A stretch of DNA of 64,000 bases from assembly GCA_013399875.1 (NCBI GenBank), contig VXAZ01006775.1:5101288-5165287 (forward strand), given 5' to 3'. The notes under the pieces are model-generated. The model saw nothing but the letters and a program-made list of their open reading frames with translations. It did not search any database and was not told the DNA's origin. Source of the DNA: Gymnorhina tibicen (lineage: Eukaryota > Chordata > Aves > Passeriformes > Artamidae). The translations under genes were made by a program, and so were the position numbers. Of this stretch, positions 45,446 through 57,780 are shown one piece after another (position 1 is the stretch's first letter; every line of letters starts with the position of its first letter).

Positions 45446-48400
45446 CCCCAATGCCAGATGGAATCTCAAAGTATGGAACTTGCTGTGCTGCTGGACCAGC
45501 GCTATTTGCTGGAAACCAGGGTGCAGCTGAGTGCAGAGGCTGCTTTTCCCCCCCTCATCTATCTGTTTTTAATTTCTTGAATCTTTTTCTTAGTATCTGC
45601 TTCTGAATATAATCAAAATCAGAATTCTGGATTATGTTGATCTTGGGTGTGTTTTACTTTGCAGTCTTATATTATTACGGATTCTTCGTGGCACTATCTA
45701 GCCTAAACCAACAGAGAACACTGTCAAATATCTAATCAAGCCCTCCTTATTTGATTAAAAGGTGTTTTTTCCTTCAACCTTGTGAATTGGAAGGATAATT
45801 ATTCTTAAATTATCTATTAATCCCTCAAGGACAGGATTCTGTCACCTTCTTGTTTTATTGGAATGTGTTTAATATTGACAGTACAATCTGGAATCCCTAA
45901 CAGTTGCTCTGCAAAGTAAGACTAAACCCATTTAATCTCTTTCATCAGTTCTGACGTCCTCAAGTTTCCTTTGAGGAAGAAAGAAGGGGAGAATTTGAAG
46001 AGGAAATTATCTTCAGGTTTAGTTCCATATATTCAGTTTCTGCAATGAAATGGGGTGGGGATTTTTAGTCCTCTGGAAGTGTCATTAATATGTGTGAAAA
46101 TATAAACCCTGAAAAACCTCCTCATGCAAGCATTCCCTACTCATGTGGGCAAGATCTCCTTAGCAGAAATGTAGAAAGACATTTTCTACACTTTTTCTGC
46201 TGCTACGAATGTTTTCCAACTCAAGTTCCAGACTACTGCAACAAAATATTCAAACAGGTGGACATCTAATACTCTGATTCTGCTAGTGGAAATATTATTG
46301 GGTTCACATTTATGCCCAGACTTTTCTGAAGTCCTTAATTTATTGGGCACTGAATTTTCCCTTTAATCTTCTCTTCTCTTTCTACTATTGACAAGAAAAA
46401 CCCCATTTTTTATTAATGACATCGTTTTACTTTTTCTGATATTTGCAATGTAAGAGGGCAGAAAGTCCCAAAAGTTAAAGTTTAAAAACTATTTTAAAAC
46501 TCATGGAAAAAAAATTTCAAGAATGAATAAAAGTTTTGCTCTTACTACTACCATGAATTGTTGACTTACCAATGCCTTTCAGGGCATAATGGAGTTATAT
46601 TGCAAAACTCCATTTTTAAACATGAATAAATCAGTTGTAAATGGAAGCTCATAAAGATTGTGGTGTGTTTGTTATGTTCATTTGATAGCTTGTTTAGATA
46701 GAAACAAAGCTAACTATTTGACATAAATTTTAGTGGAGATTTTTCTATTTTTTAACACAGTGGCTTATTGATTTAGTAGTTTTAATCCAAAGTAATGTAA
46801 TTTGATGAAGCCACATTTGTGAGTATTTGTAACTCTGCTAATATAAAGTCCATACCATATATTACAGGACTTTTTTCTAGGACTTTGAAAATAATTTTGA
46901 AATCTATAACTTTGAAAGGAGTCACTGAAATAATTAAAATATTTTTGCATTGCTATGTAGTTGAATTATAATGTTATTGATACATTGCAGGTTAATGGAA
47001 GCAGAAGAATCCAGTGAATTTGCTTATAGCAGAACTACGTCTTCATAGGTCCTCTATTCACCCTTAATTACAAGGTCTGAAAACTGTATTTAAAAATCAC
47101 CCTTAATTATGTAGAGCCAGCTCAAGTGTAGAAGTTAGATTAATCTCACCACAGCTACATGAATACATATATGAGAGAAGCAGTGTCAGCCTCCATGAAT
47201 TAGAGTAGCTTAGTTCACTAAACTTGAGAGAATTAACATAGTTCTGCAGCGCTAGATAGTTGTTTATACCTCAGTCTAGTTCTTTAACTGAAGTTTTTAT
47301 CTTCAGTGCTAAAAAGTCACTGGCTAAGGAAATATTGAGGAAATGTTGATCTCCTACATGGCATGAAACTAGGCAGTTAGCTGCTTGAAAAACAGGCTCA
47401 GACTCCTCAGTGAAAGAAAAGAATTTCGTCTTGCACTTGATAAGGACTTGTTCTAAATAATGAAATAGAGCATAAAGAGCAGTTTCAAATAAATGAATGA
47501 AATCTTTCTCTGCTTGTCCAAGGAAAAGAGCTTAGATACCCTGTTTAGGGAAAGGATTCAGGATGGTTAGTCCCAGGTAATGCATCTCCCAAACTGACTT
47601 TGGATTTGAGGTATATTCTTTTATAACAAAAATTTAAGTGGTTCTTTAGTCGATAACTGGCTTGTGCATGTCCTGTTCTATGATGAACTAATCTCTCCAG
47701 GCATATTAGAGAAAACCTCTGCTACACAATTCATGGGTTTACATTCTACTACAGGAGCCAGCACTGAAAATTTGGCATCTGAGATTATCTGTCTCTTTTT
47801 CATTCTATGCATTCACCTCTGAAAAAAAATCTCATATTAGAGTGCCCCAGACTGCTAGAAATTAGAGGTTGCTCTAAACACCATAGCATCAGATTAACAA
47901 GCGATCTGTGATTTGCTTAGACATGCAAAGTAACTGTTATGTTTCATAGTGATTTATTTATGCTTTATTTATATTTTATTAATGAAATTCTTTAAAAGCT
48001 CCATCTTTTGTCATACTCCTAACTGGTTGTAATGACTGAGAAGTCACCTTAGAAAGCAGAGGCTTGTGCTCTTTCTTATGCTTCTGGAACAGTAAAACTC
48101 TAAAATACCACGTACACCTCTACGTGTTCTCCCAGTTCTTGCCCGGCCTGTTTCTGTCAGTGGAAAAGAAGGTATGTTGCTCTTGTTTCACCTGAGGTGC
48201 TACACCATCAAATTAAACAGAACATTTCCTTGGAAGAGTGTAAAATTCTTATGTTCCAGGCTTACTGGCTACATCTACGGCATTACATAATTTTACATAA
48301 GGTGAAGTGTCATAAAGCTATTGTGTCCACTCTGCTCAAAGCTGTTTAAATTTAGTGGTAGTGCTGCCATATATGCCTTGTACAATTCAACTTTGAACCT

Positions 48401-48477
48401 TCTTAGAAGTTTTCTTTTTGAGTTCCCTGTGGCCCTAGACTATAAATACTATTTTTGGCATTTTTTTTTAATTGCAG
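45446..48477. other. No recognised feature
   Basis: AT-rich unique-looking sequence. A slightly GC-richer stretch follows the CR1 (45446-45560) and could belong to a repeat, but no family is recognised. Confidence 0.5.
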
Positions 48478-48668
48478 TGTCTGAAACAATAAGACAACTG
48501 AGTTGCAGACCACCAGAAGATTGTGTTTTTTACATAGTACTGAGTATATGTTTGAAAGGCTGGGATGGGACTTCAAGATACTTCAAAATGTTTGCAGCCA
48601 AGGCCTGCTTTTGTAGTGGAGCAGTAGGGTGCAGGAAATCAGACCTGATGCTACTTCATCTTTACTGA
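48478..48668 (+). other. Candidate 3' terminal exon (unproven)
   Basis: A polypyrimidine tract and acceptor (TTTTTTTTTAATTGCAG) end at 48477. From there one frame stays open for about 62 codons (begins SETIRQLSCRPPEDCVFY, ends LMLLHLY) to a TGA at 48666. A polyadenylation signal AATAAA follows at 48689-48694. The combination of acceptor, open frame, stop and AATAAA within 220 bp is the layout of a last exon. The peptide is cysteine-containing but not recognised; no matching upstream exon is visible. Chance remains the likelier explanation. Confidence 0.2.
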
Positions 48669-50726
48669 GTGCTGCAAATTGTCCTTGAAATAAACTATAC
48701 TGGTGTTACATTGAAGTTTCTTCTCGGGGTAGAGTAAGTTTACGCTACCAAAGCTTTCAGGAGAAAATGTATGTTTTTGTAATGTTGGTGACTGGGGAAC
48801 TGGGACATGGGAGTAAACCATGGAGTTAACTTAGCTGGTAATGTGGATGTGCAGCATGTCTGTCATTCATGTAGCTCCCACACAGCAAAACTGAAAGCTC
48901 TTCCAATATAATTTCAAATGATGAATGAGTTTGAGAATTATACCATCTGCTTGCTGACACAGGGAAAAAAAATGTGTAATTCACTGAATTCATTATTCCT
49001 TCAGGTCTGATAACAGCAACAGATTGTTTGGAGGATGTAAACATCAAAGAAGGAGAAATGTTATTCACAAGGAAATGGCTTCATATTGTGGGATTAAATT
49101 AACAGAGTAGGAATGCTAGATTGGGGGGAAGAGGGTGTAAATTGGCTGTGCTGACAAGCAAGATCCAAAGTCCATTGAGATAAGTAAGAAATTAGAACAT
49201 GAAAGCAAATAGTTTAATATGAAGGAGTTTTTGCAGCTTTCTGAATTTCCTATATGTGAAGGGCAGCCTGGTTTAGAAGATAGTAAGGTTACAGAAGAGA
49301 AAGAAGGGTCACATGGACTGGTATCAAAATTATCTCTGTTGAACCCATGGAAATTGCAAATGTGAGGGAAAAAAACCCTCGACTTGGTAGTGAAGAAGAC
49401 CAAGTATCCACAGGATGACTTTGTAGGCCTTTTGTAGATGATCATGTCTCTTCTGGATAATACAGCTTTTCAAATATGACTGGGGTAAAACCTTGAAGTG
49501 CTTTACCTATGCAGGTAAGGCAAAGGTATTGTTCTGATTCTATGTTGGTAGAGTGCATCAGTCAGATAGGAAGACAAAGATGCGTTCATTTTTAAGTGCT
49601 AATGACATAAATCCTGCCAAAGTCAGACACAGTTTTTAAAAAAATAATTAATTATTTTTTAAGTATTAGGAGCAATTGTTTGGAACCTCTCTCAGTTAAC
49701 ATTTAAAAAATACCAACAGATGGCTCTTCCTGCATCCATGCAGCTGCCGATTCCAAAATAAGTAGTGCTGAGAGACTTCTGGGTGAAGCTAAGGGACAGG
49801 AAAGGCAGCTGTCACTGAATATCTTAATTACAGCATTTACAAAGTTTTAATTAATGTAATGTTGTTTCTATAGCTATATTAATGTAGCATCCATTAGTAT
49901 GTCATTGGTTATACTTTGTGAATTAAATTAGGAATTTGGCACACATAAGAAGTTTATGGAAGCCAGTGTTTTGTCTAAATTTTCAGCATTACAGAGGAAG
50001 AATGCATTCAAACTATAACTTGAAAATGTTAAGTCAAGTTTTCAGAGCCACAGATGGTGTCTTTTCATACTGCAAAGTGTGGTAGACCACTTGTTGGAAC
50101 TTCGATTTCAAGATCATTCACCAGTTTTTCTCTCTCCAGAAATCTTTTATTCTGTTTCCTGATTGAGGCTTAAAATAATGCTTGCCTTTCCCCTGACTTT
50201 TTCTAGAGTCACATAACAGTATCAGAATAAGGCATGGGAGACTGCTGTTAATAACACAATCCTCCATTTTAAGAACATCCTCTTTCAATTGATCTGATCT
50301 AATAAAGCACTACTTTTTTCTTTACTCCTTTATTTCCCAAATGCCACCTCTGTTTGTTCTGACCAGGCAGTTAAATATCACTGTGCTTTGTTTCCAAAGG
50401 CTGTCACTAAAATAAGAAAGACCATGGATGGATACTTTTTCTCGGTAAAGCTGTGTTTGATTACACAGAGGTACATTCATCCAACTTTCTCTTGATGACT
50501 ATAAGAATTTTCTTCAGTGCTGGCCATTTTGAGTTGAAGAGTGAGGAGTCAATATGGATGTTGTCTTGTGCAGTCTAATAAGGTGGAAGTAGTTGCTGTA
50601 AATAAAATACAGAGTGGTGATAACAAGCCCTTGCTTCAGTCCTGCGTTCACTTTTATATGGCACATGGTTTGGCTGCACAAAGAAGTAACTGAGAAGCTG
50701 GTGCTGTTATTTGGTTAAGGAAACTT
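48669..50726. other. No recognised feature
   Basis: AT-rich sequence. The frame 49116-49445 (minus, 109 codons) has no family match and no supporting signals. Confidence 0.5.
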
Positions 50727-51255
50727 CCCGGTCTGACCACTCACAGACGGTGGCAGTCGCCCTCCTAGTGCCCAGGACTTGTCACTGCTGGGACCAAAGC
50801 CCCTTCACAGCAGCGGCTCCAGTGACCCGATGGGTCCCTGTTTGACTACCCCCACACCCCACTCACACTGGTTTCCTGACCAGCTTGACCCTGGATTTCC
50901 CATGGCAGAGTGTCTGACATCTCATTCCATAAAGCAATTTATTCACGGCTCAGTAACAGAGAAAGCTCGAGCTGGTGCCTCCAAGGAGGGACCCCCAGCA
51001 AAGTTCCCCCTCACAGTCTACCCAGTTTCACTCTTCCTACTCAGTCCTCTGCTCCCACCCTCCCTTTCCATTGCTCATCCACCTCACTGGTCACTCGTCT
51101 TCACTCGTCTTCATCTTTTGTTATCCAAAAGGTCAGCAGTTCCCCACTCCTGCTGTGTCTCTCAGTGTCCCTTCCCGCAGCTGGCACCCATCTTCATGCC
51201 TTTTATTATCCCAAAGGTTGGCAGTTCACGGCCTCTTGTCTCGGGCTATCACACA
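50727..51255 (-). mobile_element. LTR-like GC-rich block (minus strand)
   Basis: A sharp rise in GC in AT-rich sequence. On the minus strand it has AATAAA (complement of TTTATT, about 50938-50943) followed by a U5-like tail (CAGTGACAAGTCCTGGGCAC, then GACCACTCACAGACGG in complement sense). Two diverged copies of an 83-bp step occur upstream: CTTCATCTTTTGTTATCC at 51109 and CTTCATGCCTTTTATTATCC at 51192, each followed by AAAGG and GCAGTTC. A perfect 10-bp tandem TCACTCGTCT lies at 51091-51110. No target duplication was found, so boundaries are approximate. The plus-strand frame 50779-51372 (197 codons, the longest in the window) runs antisense through this block and is judged non-coding. Confidence 0.5.
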
Positions 51256-54059
51256 CAGCTCAATTTGCACTTCTGCATCTCAATCTACAGCTTGCAGATT
51301 TCATTTTCATTTCCACATGAAGTACTAGGTGAAGAACACATTGCAAAAATATCTGCAGACCATGGTGACTGAGGCAAGGCTTGGAAGTTTGAGAAAATCA
51401 GTACAATACAGGAGAAGATTACTTGCCCTTTTGGGAAAGGAGTTTCATGCAGAGCAGATTGTTTGAATTGATTACTTTCTTGTCTTGCTAGTAGTTTACC
51501 TAGGAAAAAGCATTAAAAACTTTTATTCTCTAGTACGGAAGGTAATAATAAAAAAAACCACCAGCCAATGAAACCCTGTAGGTTTCCCACTGCAAGACAA
51601 TTGAAACATAATGGAAATTCAATTGATTTTCAGTGGGGAAAGCTGCAGGGCACCAATTATCTGTGCTCCAGAATTGTTGCTTGAAGTGCAGCTACACATT
51701 GAGGAGCCAATCAAATGTATTTCAATCCCTGCATGCAATATGCTCCTGACAACAGCATAAGGATCACATTTTTCAGCTTCTAATTAAATGGACATATCAA
51801 GACAACCTTTGGTTGGCTTTTAAAAGGACATTTGAGATGTTCCTGAGAAAATGAATGCCATATATTCAGTAGCAGTTGTCCAAAACTTTTATAAATCTCA
51901 CTTTTAGTAATTATTAGTTGTATTACTTCTGCCTGTATAAATTACAGCTTATGACCAGTATGTCTATATCAGATTTATGTGAAGGGCAAGTGTTAATTAC
52001 AGTAGTTAAAAATATTTGAAACTGACTTTATATTTTATTCCTTGATCCAAATAAATCTAATAGCTGTTAAGAATATTTATTGCTTGCACATGGAAGAATT
52101 ACTTTTTGGACTTTATAGAAGAGTTTTGTCATCCTCTGTGTCAGCTGCTGATGGACTGCTGGCAGGTAATGACTGTCTCAGATCAAGCAGCAATTACAAA
52201 TCAAGACATATATAGAAGGAATCTGAATTATTTTGAGCAGTAAGGTAGAGCAACAGGGCAGAAATTTAACTACTAAGGTAAATGGGTAAAAGTGGTTGAA
52301 AATACTTATTGCGCTAGAATGTCATCTGGTTTCTGAGGGACTTTTTTCACTTCAGCTTTTTTGTTACAATGTGGATAACATAAAAGAGAATACATTTATT
52401 TGGTTTTTAAGAATTTGCAAGAAGAATTGCAAATTTTTAGGTAGAAATTTTTAGTGGAACAGAATAAAGAAGAAGACCACTGGTTAGACAGCATTTTTAG
52501 AGAAAGGTATCTTCTCCTACAGTGTGTCTCAATTTGAAATAATTGACATGCATTGCATTAAGTAAGAGTGTATCTATGTTTAGATTCACATAATTATTTC
52601 TTCTGCTCTACTTGATAATACTAAGCCCTTGAACTTGGAGCTTGAGGCACTTCAGCCTCAAAAAAGATTTGTGCCATCTTGCAGGAGTACAGAACATGAT
52701 CAGACATCTTGAAAATGAGGAAATATAGAAAGATATGGAATTTAATTCAGGAAAAGAGTGCAGGTAGATTTAGATAAGCTGCAAAATAGAAATTAGTAAA
52801 TTGTTCTCTGGGTTCCAAAACATTTACAGTTCCTTCAAGCTTTGTATTGACATTTTCATGTCTAATAACTGTATTCTCTTTTCTGTCATCCAAGACAAAA
52901 ACAGGCTTAATATTCAGCAAGAGTGATTTCAGTTGGGCATTAGGCAAACATTTCTGGTAGACTAGCTAAGGAATGTCAATAAAAGTAGCAAAACTTTCAT
53001 CATTTAAAGAATGATTTAGGCAAACATCTGCTTAGAATAACATTATAGTTTTTCTTGCCACAAGACTGGGTGGAAGAGAACTAGATTGCCCATTTTCAAG
53101 GCAGTTTTACATTAAATTTACAGATGAATGTGCTTAAGTTTTAGTAGCTGTTGTTCGTGCCTCTCATCCTTCAGAGAGAAAAGAATATTTCTTGGTATGC
53201 AAGACTAACAGAGAAAGTGTCATGAAATAGTAACTGAAATGACTTTCACACCTTGTTCTGTTGTTCCATACTGGGCTGAATTTCACCTCTCTGGAGAAAA
53301 ATGTTTTCAGGGTCCTGTGCTAAAAGGAATTGCACACTAATGCCATACACATTTATTATAGACAAAGTTATGTTGTGTATACCATTAACATTGCCATTTA
53401 TTCCTCTTGGCTTCACTGGACTTACAAAAGTATATGCTCTTCAAGGTGAGGAAAGAAGTTAGAGGAACCCACAGAGACAAACTGAAAATCAGTTGGGGGG
53501 CACAAGTAAATCATTGCATCAGTGAAGAAATTAACAGAAAGGCTAATCTGGAATCTAATTGCTTTGATTGACTGAGATACCTAGAAATTATCAGTTTTAT
53601 GTATTGTTCTGTCAATTTCTAAATTGCATGAGTTGAATAATCCACATAAATTTTTTCTGAACTTGTCTTTTTTTTGTCATTCCTAAACTGTATTTTTTTC
53701 TGTTGCATATGGGATGTGAGTATTTTGCCCAGTATAAAGAAAGACAGCTGTGTTTCACTTTTTTAGCTAGAAGGATAACAGTAGCATTTACATAAATCTG
53801 ACTTTTGTCCTTTGCTTTCTATTAGAACCTCTATCAATAGATGGTGACATATCAATTTCCCTCCTTTAAGCTGACTTTACAGTTTCACAAATGGCTGCAC
53901 AGCATGTAATTGTGATGAAATAATTCTCCTGAACTGATTCTATAGCTTTGCTTGTAACTCTGGAAATTTGAATTTGTTAAATGGACACCCTTGTCCTGCT
54001 GAAGGTGGAAAGAAACATAAGGAGAAGAAAATCAAGGGAGGTTTTTTCATTAGCCTGCT
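51256..54059. other. No recognised feature
   Basis: AT-rich sequence; no frame above 70 codons and no repeat family recognised. Confidence 0.55.
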
Positions 54060-54360
54060 GTTTGACTTTGAGACCTTCTGATTCCACTCCAGCAAACACC
54101 TCAGACGTGTCATTCAGCTCAATAATCAGACTCCTACCTATTAATGCAATCAGCAGAGATTTAAGATCAATCCAGCTCCCAAAAGGGGAAATCCAGAGTA
54201 GGATTCAGTTGTCTAAACACAGGTGTCTAGTTACACTAGAGATAATCTGTGACTTCTTTCCTGCTATCCGGCTGCCACACCAGGAGGAATATGGGTCTTC
54301 CGGAAGTCCAACATCGTATTTACCAGCCTGTTGGAGCATCCTAGGCACCAAAGTATCTAG
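54060..54360 (+). other. Possible ancient amniote repeat
   Basis: Steps such as GGATTCAGTTGTCTAAACAC, AGGTGTCTAGTTACACTAG and CATCCTAGGCACCAAAGT recall an old amniote dispersed repeat rich in 'gtgcctaaa' motifs. The plus-strand frame 53981-54388 (135 codons) covers it but has no known domain. Identity is uncertain. Confidence 0.25.
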
Positions 54361-55000
54361 TCTGACTAAGGTGTTCTACATTATCTAATGTGCCTATAGA
54401 TAAATGGACTCACATACTTGTTGCTGTTCAGCTCTCTGGATTCCAGGACTGTTCTGATATCTCTATTGATGATAGTGGAAATTTAAGGGATATTTTACAC
54501 ATCCCAGCAGCTATGTTTGGATCTCTTAAAAACTGATTATTGCTCTGCTTCTGTCTCTTTTCAACGTGTCTATATTGATGACTGTAAGTTCTTCCTTTTT
54601 TTCAGAGGAATATTGAGAGGTTTTTTTAGTGTATTAAGTATGTTGAAATTCTGAATACATATTTAACTGTAGGGAGCCAGTTGCAAAATAATATATCAAA
54701 ACTCTATGGAAAAATATACTATAAACCCAGAATTGTTCCACTAAGTAAAATTTAAAAAAATTTACTACTAGAATTTAATTCTTTACTCCCATCTCTTGTA
54801 AGTATACCTTTGAACCTACCCCATTTTTGATTTTTATCAAAAGACAACAATTTTTGTGCTGTAGAGCCTTGGGATATGTCATGCAATTGGAAAGTTGTGG
54901 AAAGAACTAGGATTTTTCACATCATCAGGCAAGAAAATATTAAATGGAAAAGAAATATATAACTTGCTAGGATCAATCCAAATACCTAAAGAAATCACTG
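54361..55000. other. No recognised feature
   Basis: AT-rich spacer before the ERV internal remnant. Confidence 0.5.
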
Positions 55001-55340
55001 TCATGGCCATCTCATGCCAAGGGCACTATAGAAATTAGTAAAAGGAATTAATTAGTTGATGCAGCTGCAAAGGCTGCAGCCTGACAACCTCTGAGAGGAT
55101 GCGTGGTTGCAACTGCAGCAATAGACCAAAGAGAATGACCAGATTTAACAGACTACAAACCCCTGTATGCAACTGTTTAGCAGAAGAAGAGGAACACTGG
55201 AAAAAATGGGAAGCAAACCAAGAAAATTATGAAATATCGACAATTGGAGAGAAAACAGTATTTCCAAATAACTTTATAATTGCTGTGTCTAGATGGTTTA
55301 ATGACAAGATCATAGGGGACCAAAGGTGATAGCTTATTAG
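55001..55340 (+). pseudogene. Degraded ERV pol fragment (RNase H end to integrase N-terminus)
   Basis: Just upstream of frame 55099-55329 the sequence reads ISCQGHYRN and then LVDAAAKAAA, resembling the last part of a gammaretrovirus-like RNase H domain (a C-x-GH block and an ADxAAKxAA-type end). In the frame, EEEHWKKWEANQE and GEKTVFPNNF, then WFNDKI, resemble the region before and within the integrase zinc-binding N-terminus, where the expected LHxxTHxG histidines are not intact. In-frame stops separate the blocks. No LTR or gag was found nearby. The match is by motif order from memory, so class is uncertain. Confidence 0.45.
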
Positions 55341-55670
55341 GTACAGAAAGTGTGGGAAGCAACAGAAATTTACCGGCTCCAAAAAAACTCACCAGTAGCC
55401 TGACTTGCTGAACATTCTCAAGTATCAGGTTGAGCTCAGAGTTAGGGGAGGCAACCATGGGTCTACTTGCCTTTCAATGCAGCCTTCCTGACAAGAAAAG
55501 CTTGCACAGGAGCAGTAGTAAGGGATTTATTGAAAGAAATTAACACCTGGATGTGGGGTTCTGTATTGAGTCAAACATTTTACAACAATTATAATCAATC
55601 AACTGCTCAGGTCACTAAGAATATAGAGGAATTTACATATAGCCCATACATTTTATTGCAAAATGTTTGA
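55341..55670 (+). pseudogene. Possible further ERV internal sequence
   Basis: Follows the pol remnant without a visible boundary. Frame 55467-55670 (67 codons) begins MPFNAAFLTRKACTGAVV and contains KEINTWMWGSVLSQ. It could be a late pol or env remnant after deletion, but no diagnostic motif is present. Confidence 0.25.
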
Positions 55671-57677
55671 GTGCTTTCAACTACAGTATGTAGTCTAATG
55701 GTGGACAGCAGACCTGTCCTTTCAGAGATCCCTTCATAGACTTACTCCTGTTAATCTAATTTGCTGTTTAAGTTCGAATTTATGGCACATTTTTTTCCAC
55801 AATGCCATTTCTCACCTTTAATTTATTGGTTCTTAAAAAAATTAAAGGAAATCAGTATTTATGGTTTCTATAATGCTTGGGGAGAGTGTCACTGCAAAGC
55901 CAATTATTTGCTTATTTTGAATTTTCCATAAAGGAATTTATTTGATTGTGTATCTACAAAATCACTGACTATTTTGTAGTCATAGCAGTGGCATTTGAAG
56001 GACACTATTTACTCTAGCAGTGATTGAATATTTTCTTCAAAAATGTCCTTCTGCCTGCATCCACTGTGGATTTTTTTGGTATGTATCCCTAAAGCATTCA
56101 GGAACAGGACATATATTTGAACAATACTTTTCACAAGAAATTCATAATACCTAAAGTTGGTACTGAGCTTCTGCATTACTGTAATAAAAATAACTATGGA
56201 ACCAAATATGATCTTTAGTTTATCTGTGTTTTTGTTATCTTGTCAGGTGTTTCTTCCACCTTGGTTCCTTGGGAAATGTCAGCTGCAGCTCAGATAATTA
56301 AAAAATAGACCTTGAGGACTGCTGTGAACTTGCCAAGAACTGTGCTAAATGGAAGGAGTGTTTATCATTACGCTCTTTCAAGCATGAGACACAAGTTTCT
56401 GCTAAAATAAAGCTGGTCAGAGCTGTGATTCCATTTGATCCAGAAAAGCACACCCTAGCATTTTTAGTCTAAGGATATAAGATTTTGAGATATCCATCAA
56501 CACACAGCGCACAGCTAATGAATTGTTCATGGGTTCATCTCATAGCAAAAGCTGTGCTGATCATTGTCCTTTCTCCTCAGAAGGGTACATTTCTTCAGCC
56601 ATATGGCAGGGTGGGATTTCTCCTCCCACTCCTGCCTTGACTGCACTCTTGCCTGCAGAGAGAGGCATACTTTAAACAGGAATTTGAACTATTGCAATGA
56701 GGTTCATCCTGCTGTGTAGGCAAAATTTTAGTGACCTGTCATTGTCAATGCATAATTTTGGCACTGTAAGAATGGCTCTTCAATGTATAGCTGGTGAAAG
56801 TATTTCTGAAATGGAAAATAAGAAAAAAAAATCATTAAAGCATTTAGAGAGGCAATTAATTCCCTTCGGAAATTGCTTTCCACAATTTAGAGACTAACTA
56901 AACAATTTTAATGGTGCAAAGTGTTATAACAGCTGTTCATCAAGGGAGAAATAAACACCACAGCAGCTTCCCAGTGTACCATGATTACTGTTGCTTCTTC
57001 AGTGTCTTTATCAAAGGTTTACACCCAAGTTGCTGTAACAGCAAAGAATCTATATAACACTAGTGTTTATTACACCCTAATTATACTTGGGTAAAAATTA
57101 AAAATCTAAGATCTTTTCAATGTTATTTTATGATGCAAAAAAATTAACTAATTATGATTCTGACCTTTATTACCAAGTTTGAATTTTAACTTTTTTCCCC
57201 TTTTCTTACCATTGGCTTCTTCAATTCTTACCAGCTGGGGAATCCAGCTGAAAATCCAGTAGGGTCTAAGTAACAGAAGGGGGTCGAACCAAAGAATGTG
57301 GCTGTCAAATACATTTTCATGTTTGCTGGATATGTAATTGTCACCCTTTCAGAATAGCTAAAGTGTTCCTGAATACATGGTAGAGCATTAATAAATTTTT
57401 GTGTTATGGCTGAACATGACAACAAGAGATTAAAAGCCTAAAGAAGTCATCATGACTTGCAGGGAGGCTTCACTCTCCAGAAATATGCATCTGAGAAGGT
57501 CACCTTCCTGTATAATCTTAAGCCTTTCTGAAATGCTCATTCTCTGCTTATTACATCCCCTCTGATTCTTTTATCAGTGTTAAGGAATTTTTCATTAAAG
57601 GTGAACACTCAGAGTGTTTCTAGAGGCTTTTGTTGGGAATTACTCCCATACCTGAAACTGAGGCTGCACGGCACCTG
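55671..57677. other. No recognised feature
   Basis: AT-rich sequence; frames of 65-66 codons without domains. Confidence 0.5.
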
Positions 57678-57780
57678 ATGTTTGCTGCGCTCTTGCAGCT
57701 GTTCGTGATCCGTGTGTGTACTTCAGAGCTACAACCTAAGCAGTCCTGCAGTGTGGAAGAGATAACAGAAAAGGGATCAG
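57678..57780 (+). other. Candidate first coding exon with signal-peptide-like start (unproven)
   Basis: An ATG at 57678 opens a frame reading MFAALLQLFVIRVCTSELQ: a hydrophobic stretch followed by a small-residue CTS site, as in a secretory signal peptide. After 103 nt a consensus donor GTAAGA begins at 57781 (AGGGATCAG before it). The frame continues upstream without a stop to 57630, and an internal CTCTTGCAG at about 57690-57698 could instead serve as an acceptor. The antisense frame 57620-57832 is equally long. I do not recognise the peptide, and no second exon is visible. Confidence 0.2.

Noticed and set aside
50779..51372. 197-codon open frame as a protein-coding gene
   Set aside because: It is P/S/L/H-rich, lies antisense in a GC-rich LTR-like block with tandem duplications, and has no recognisable domain.
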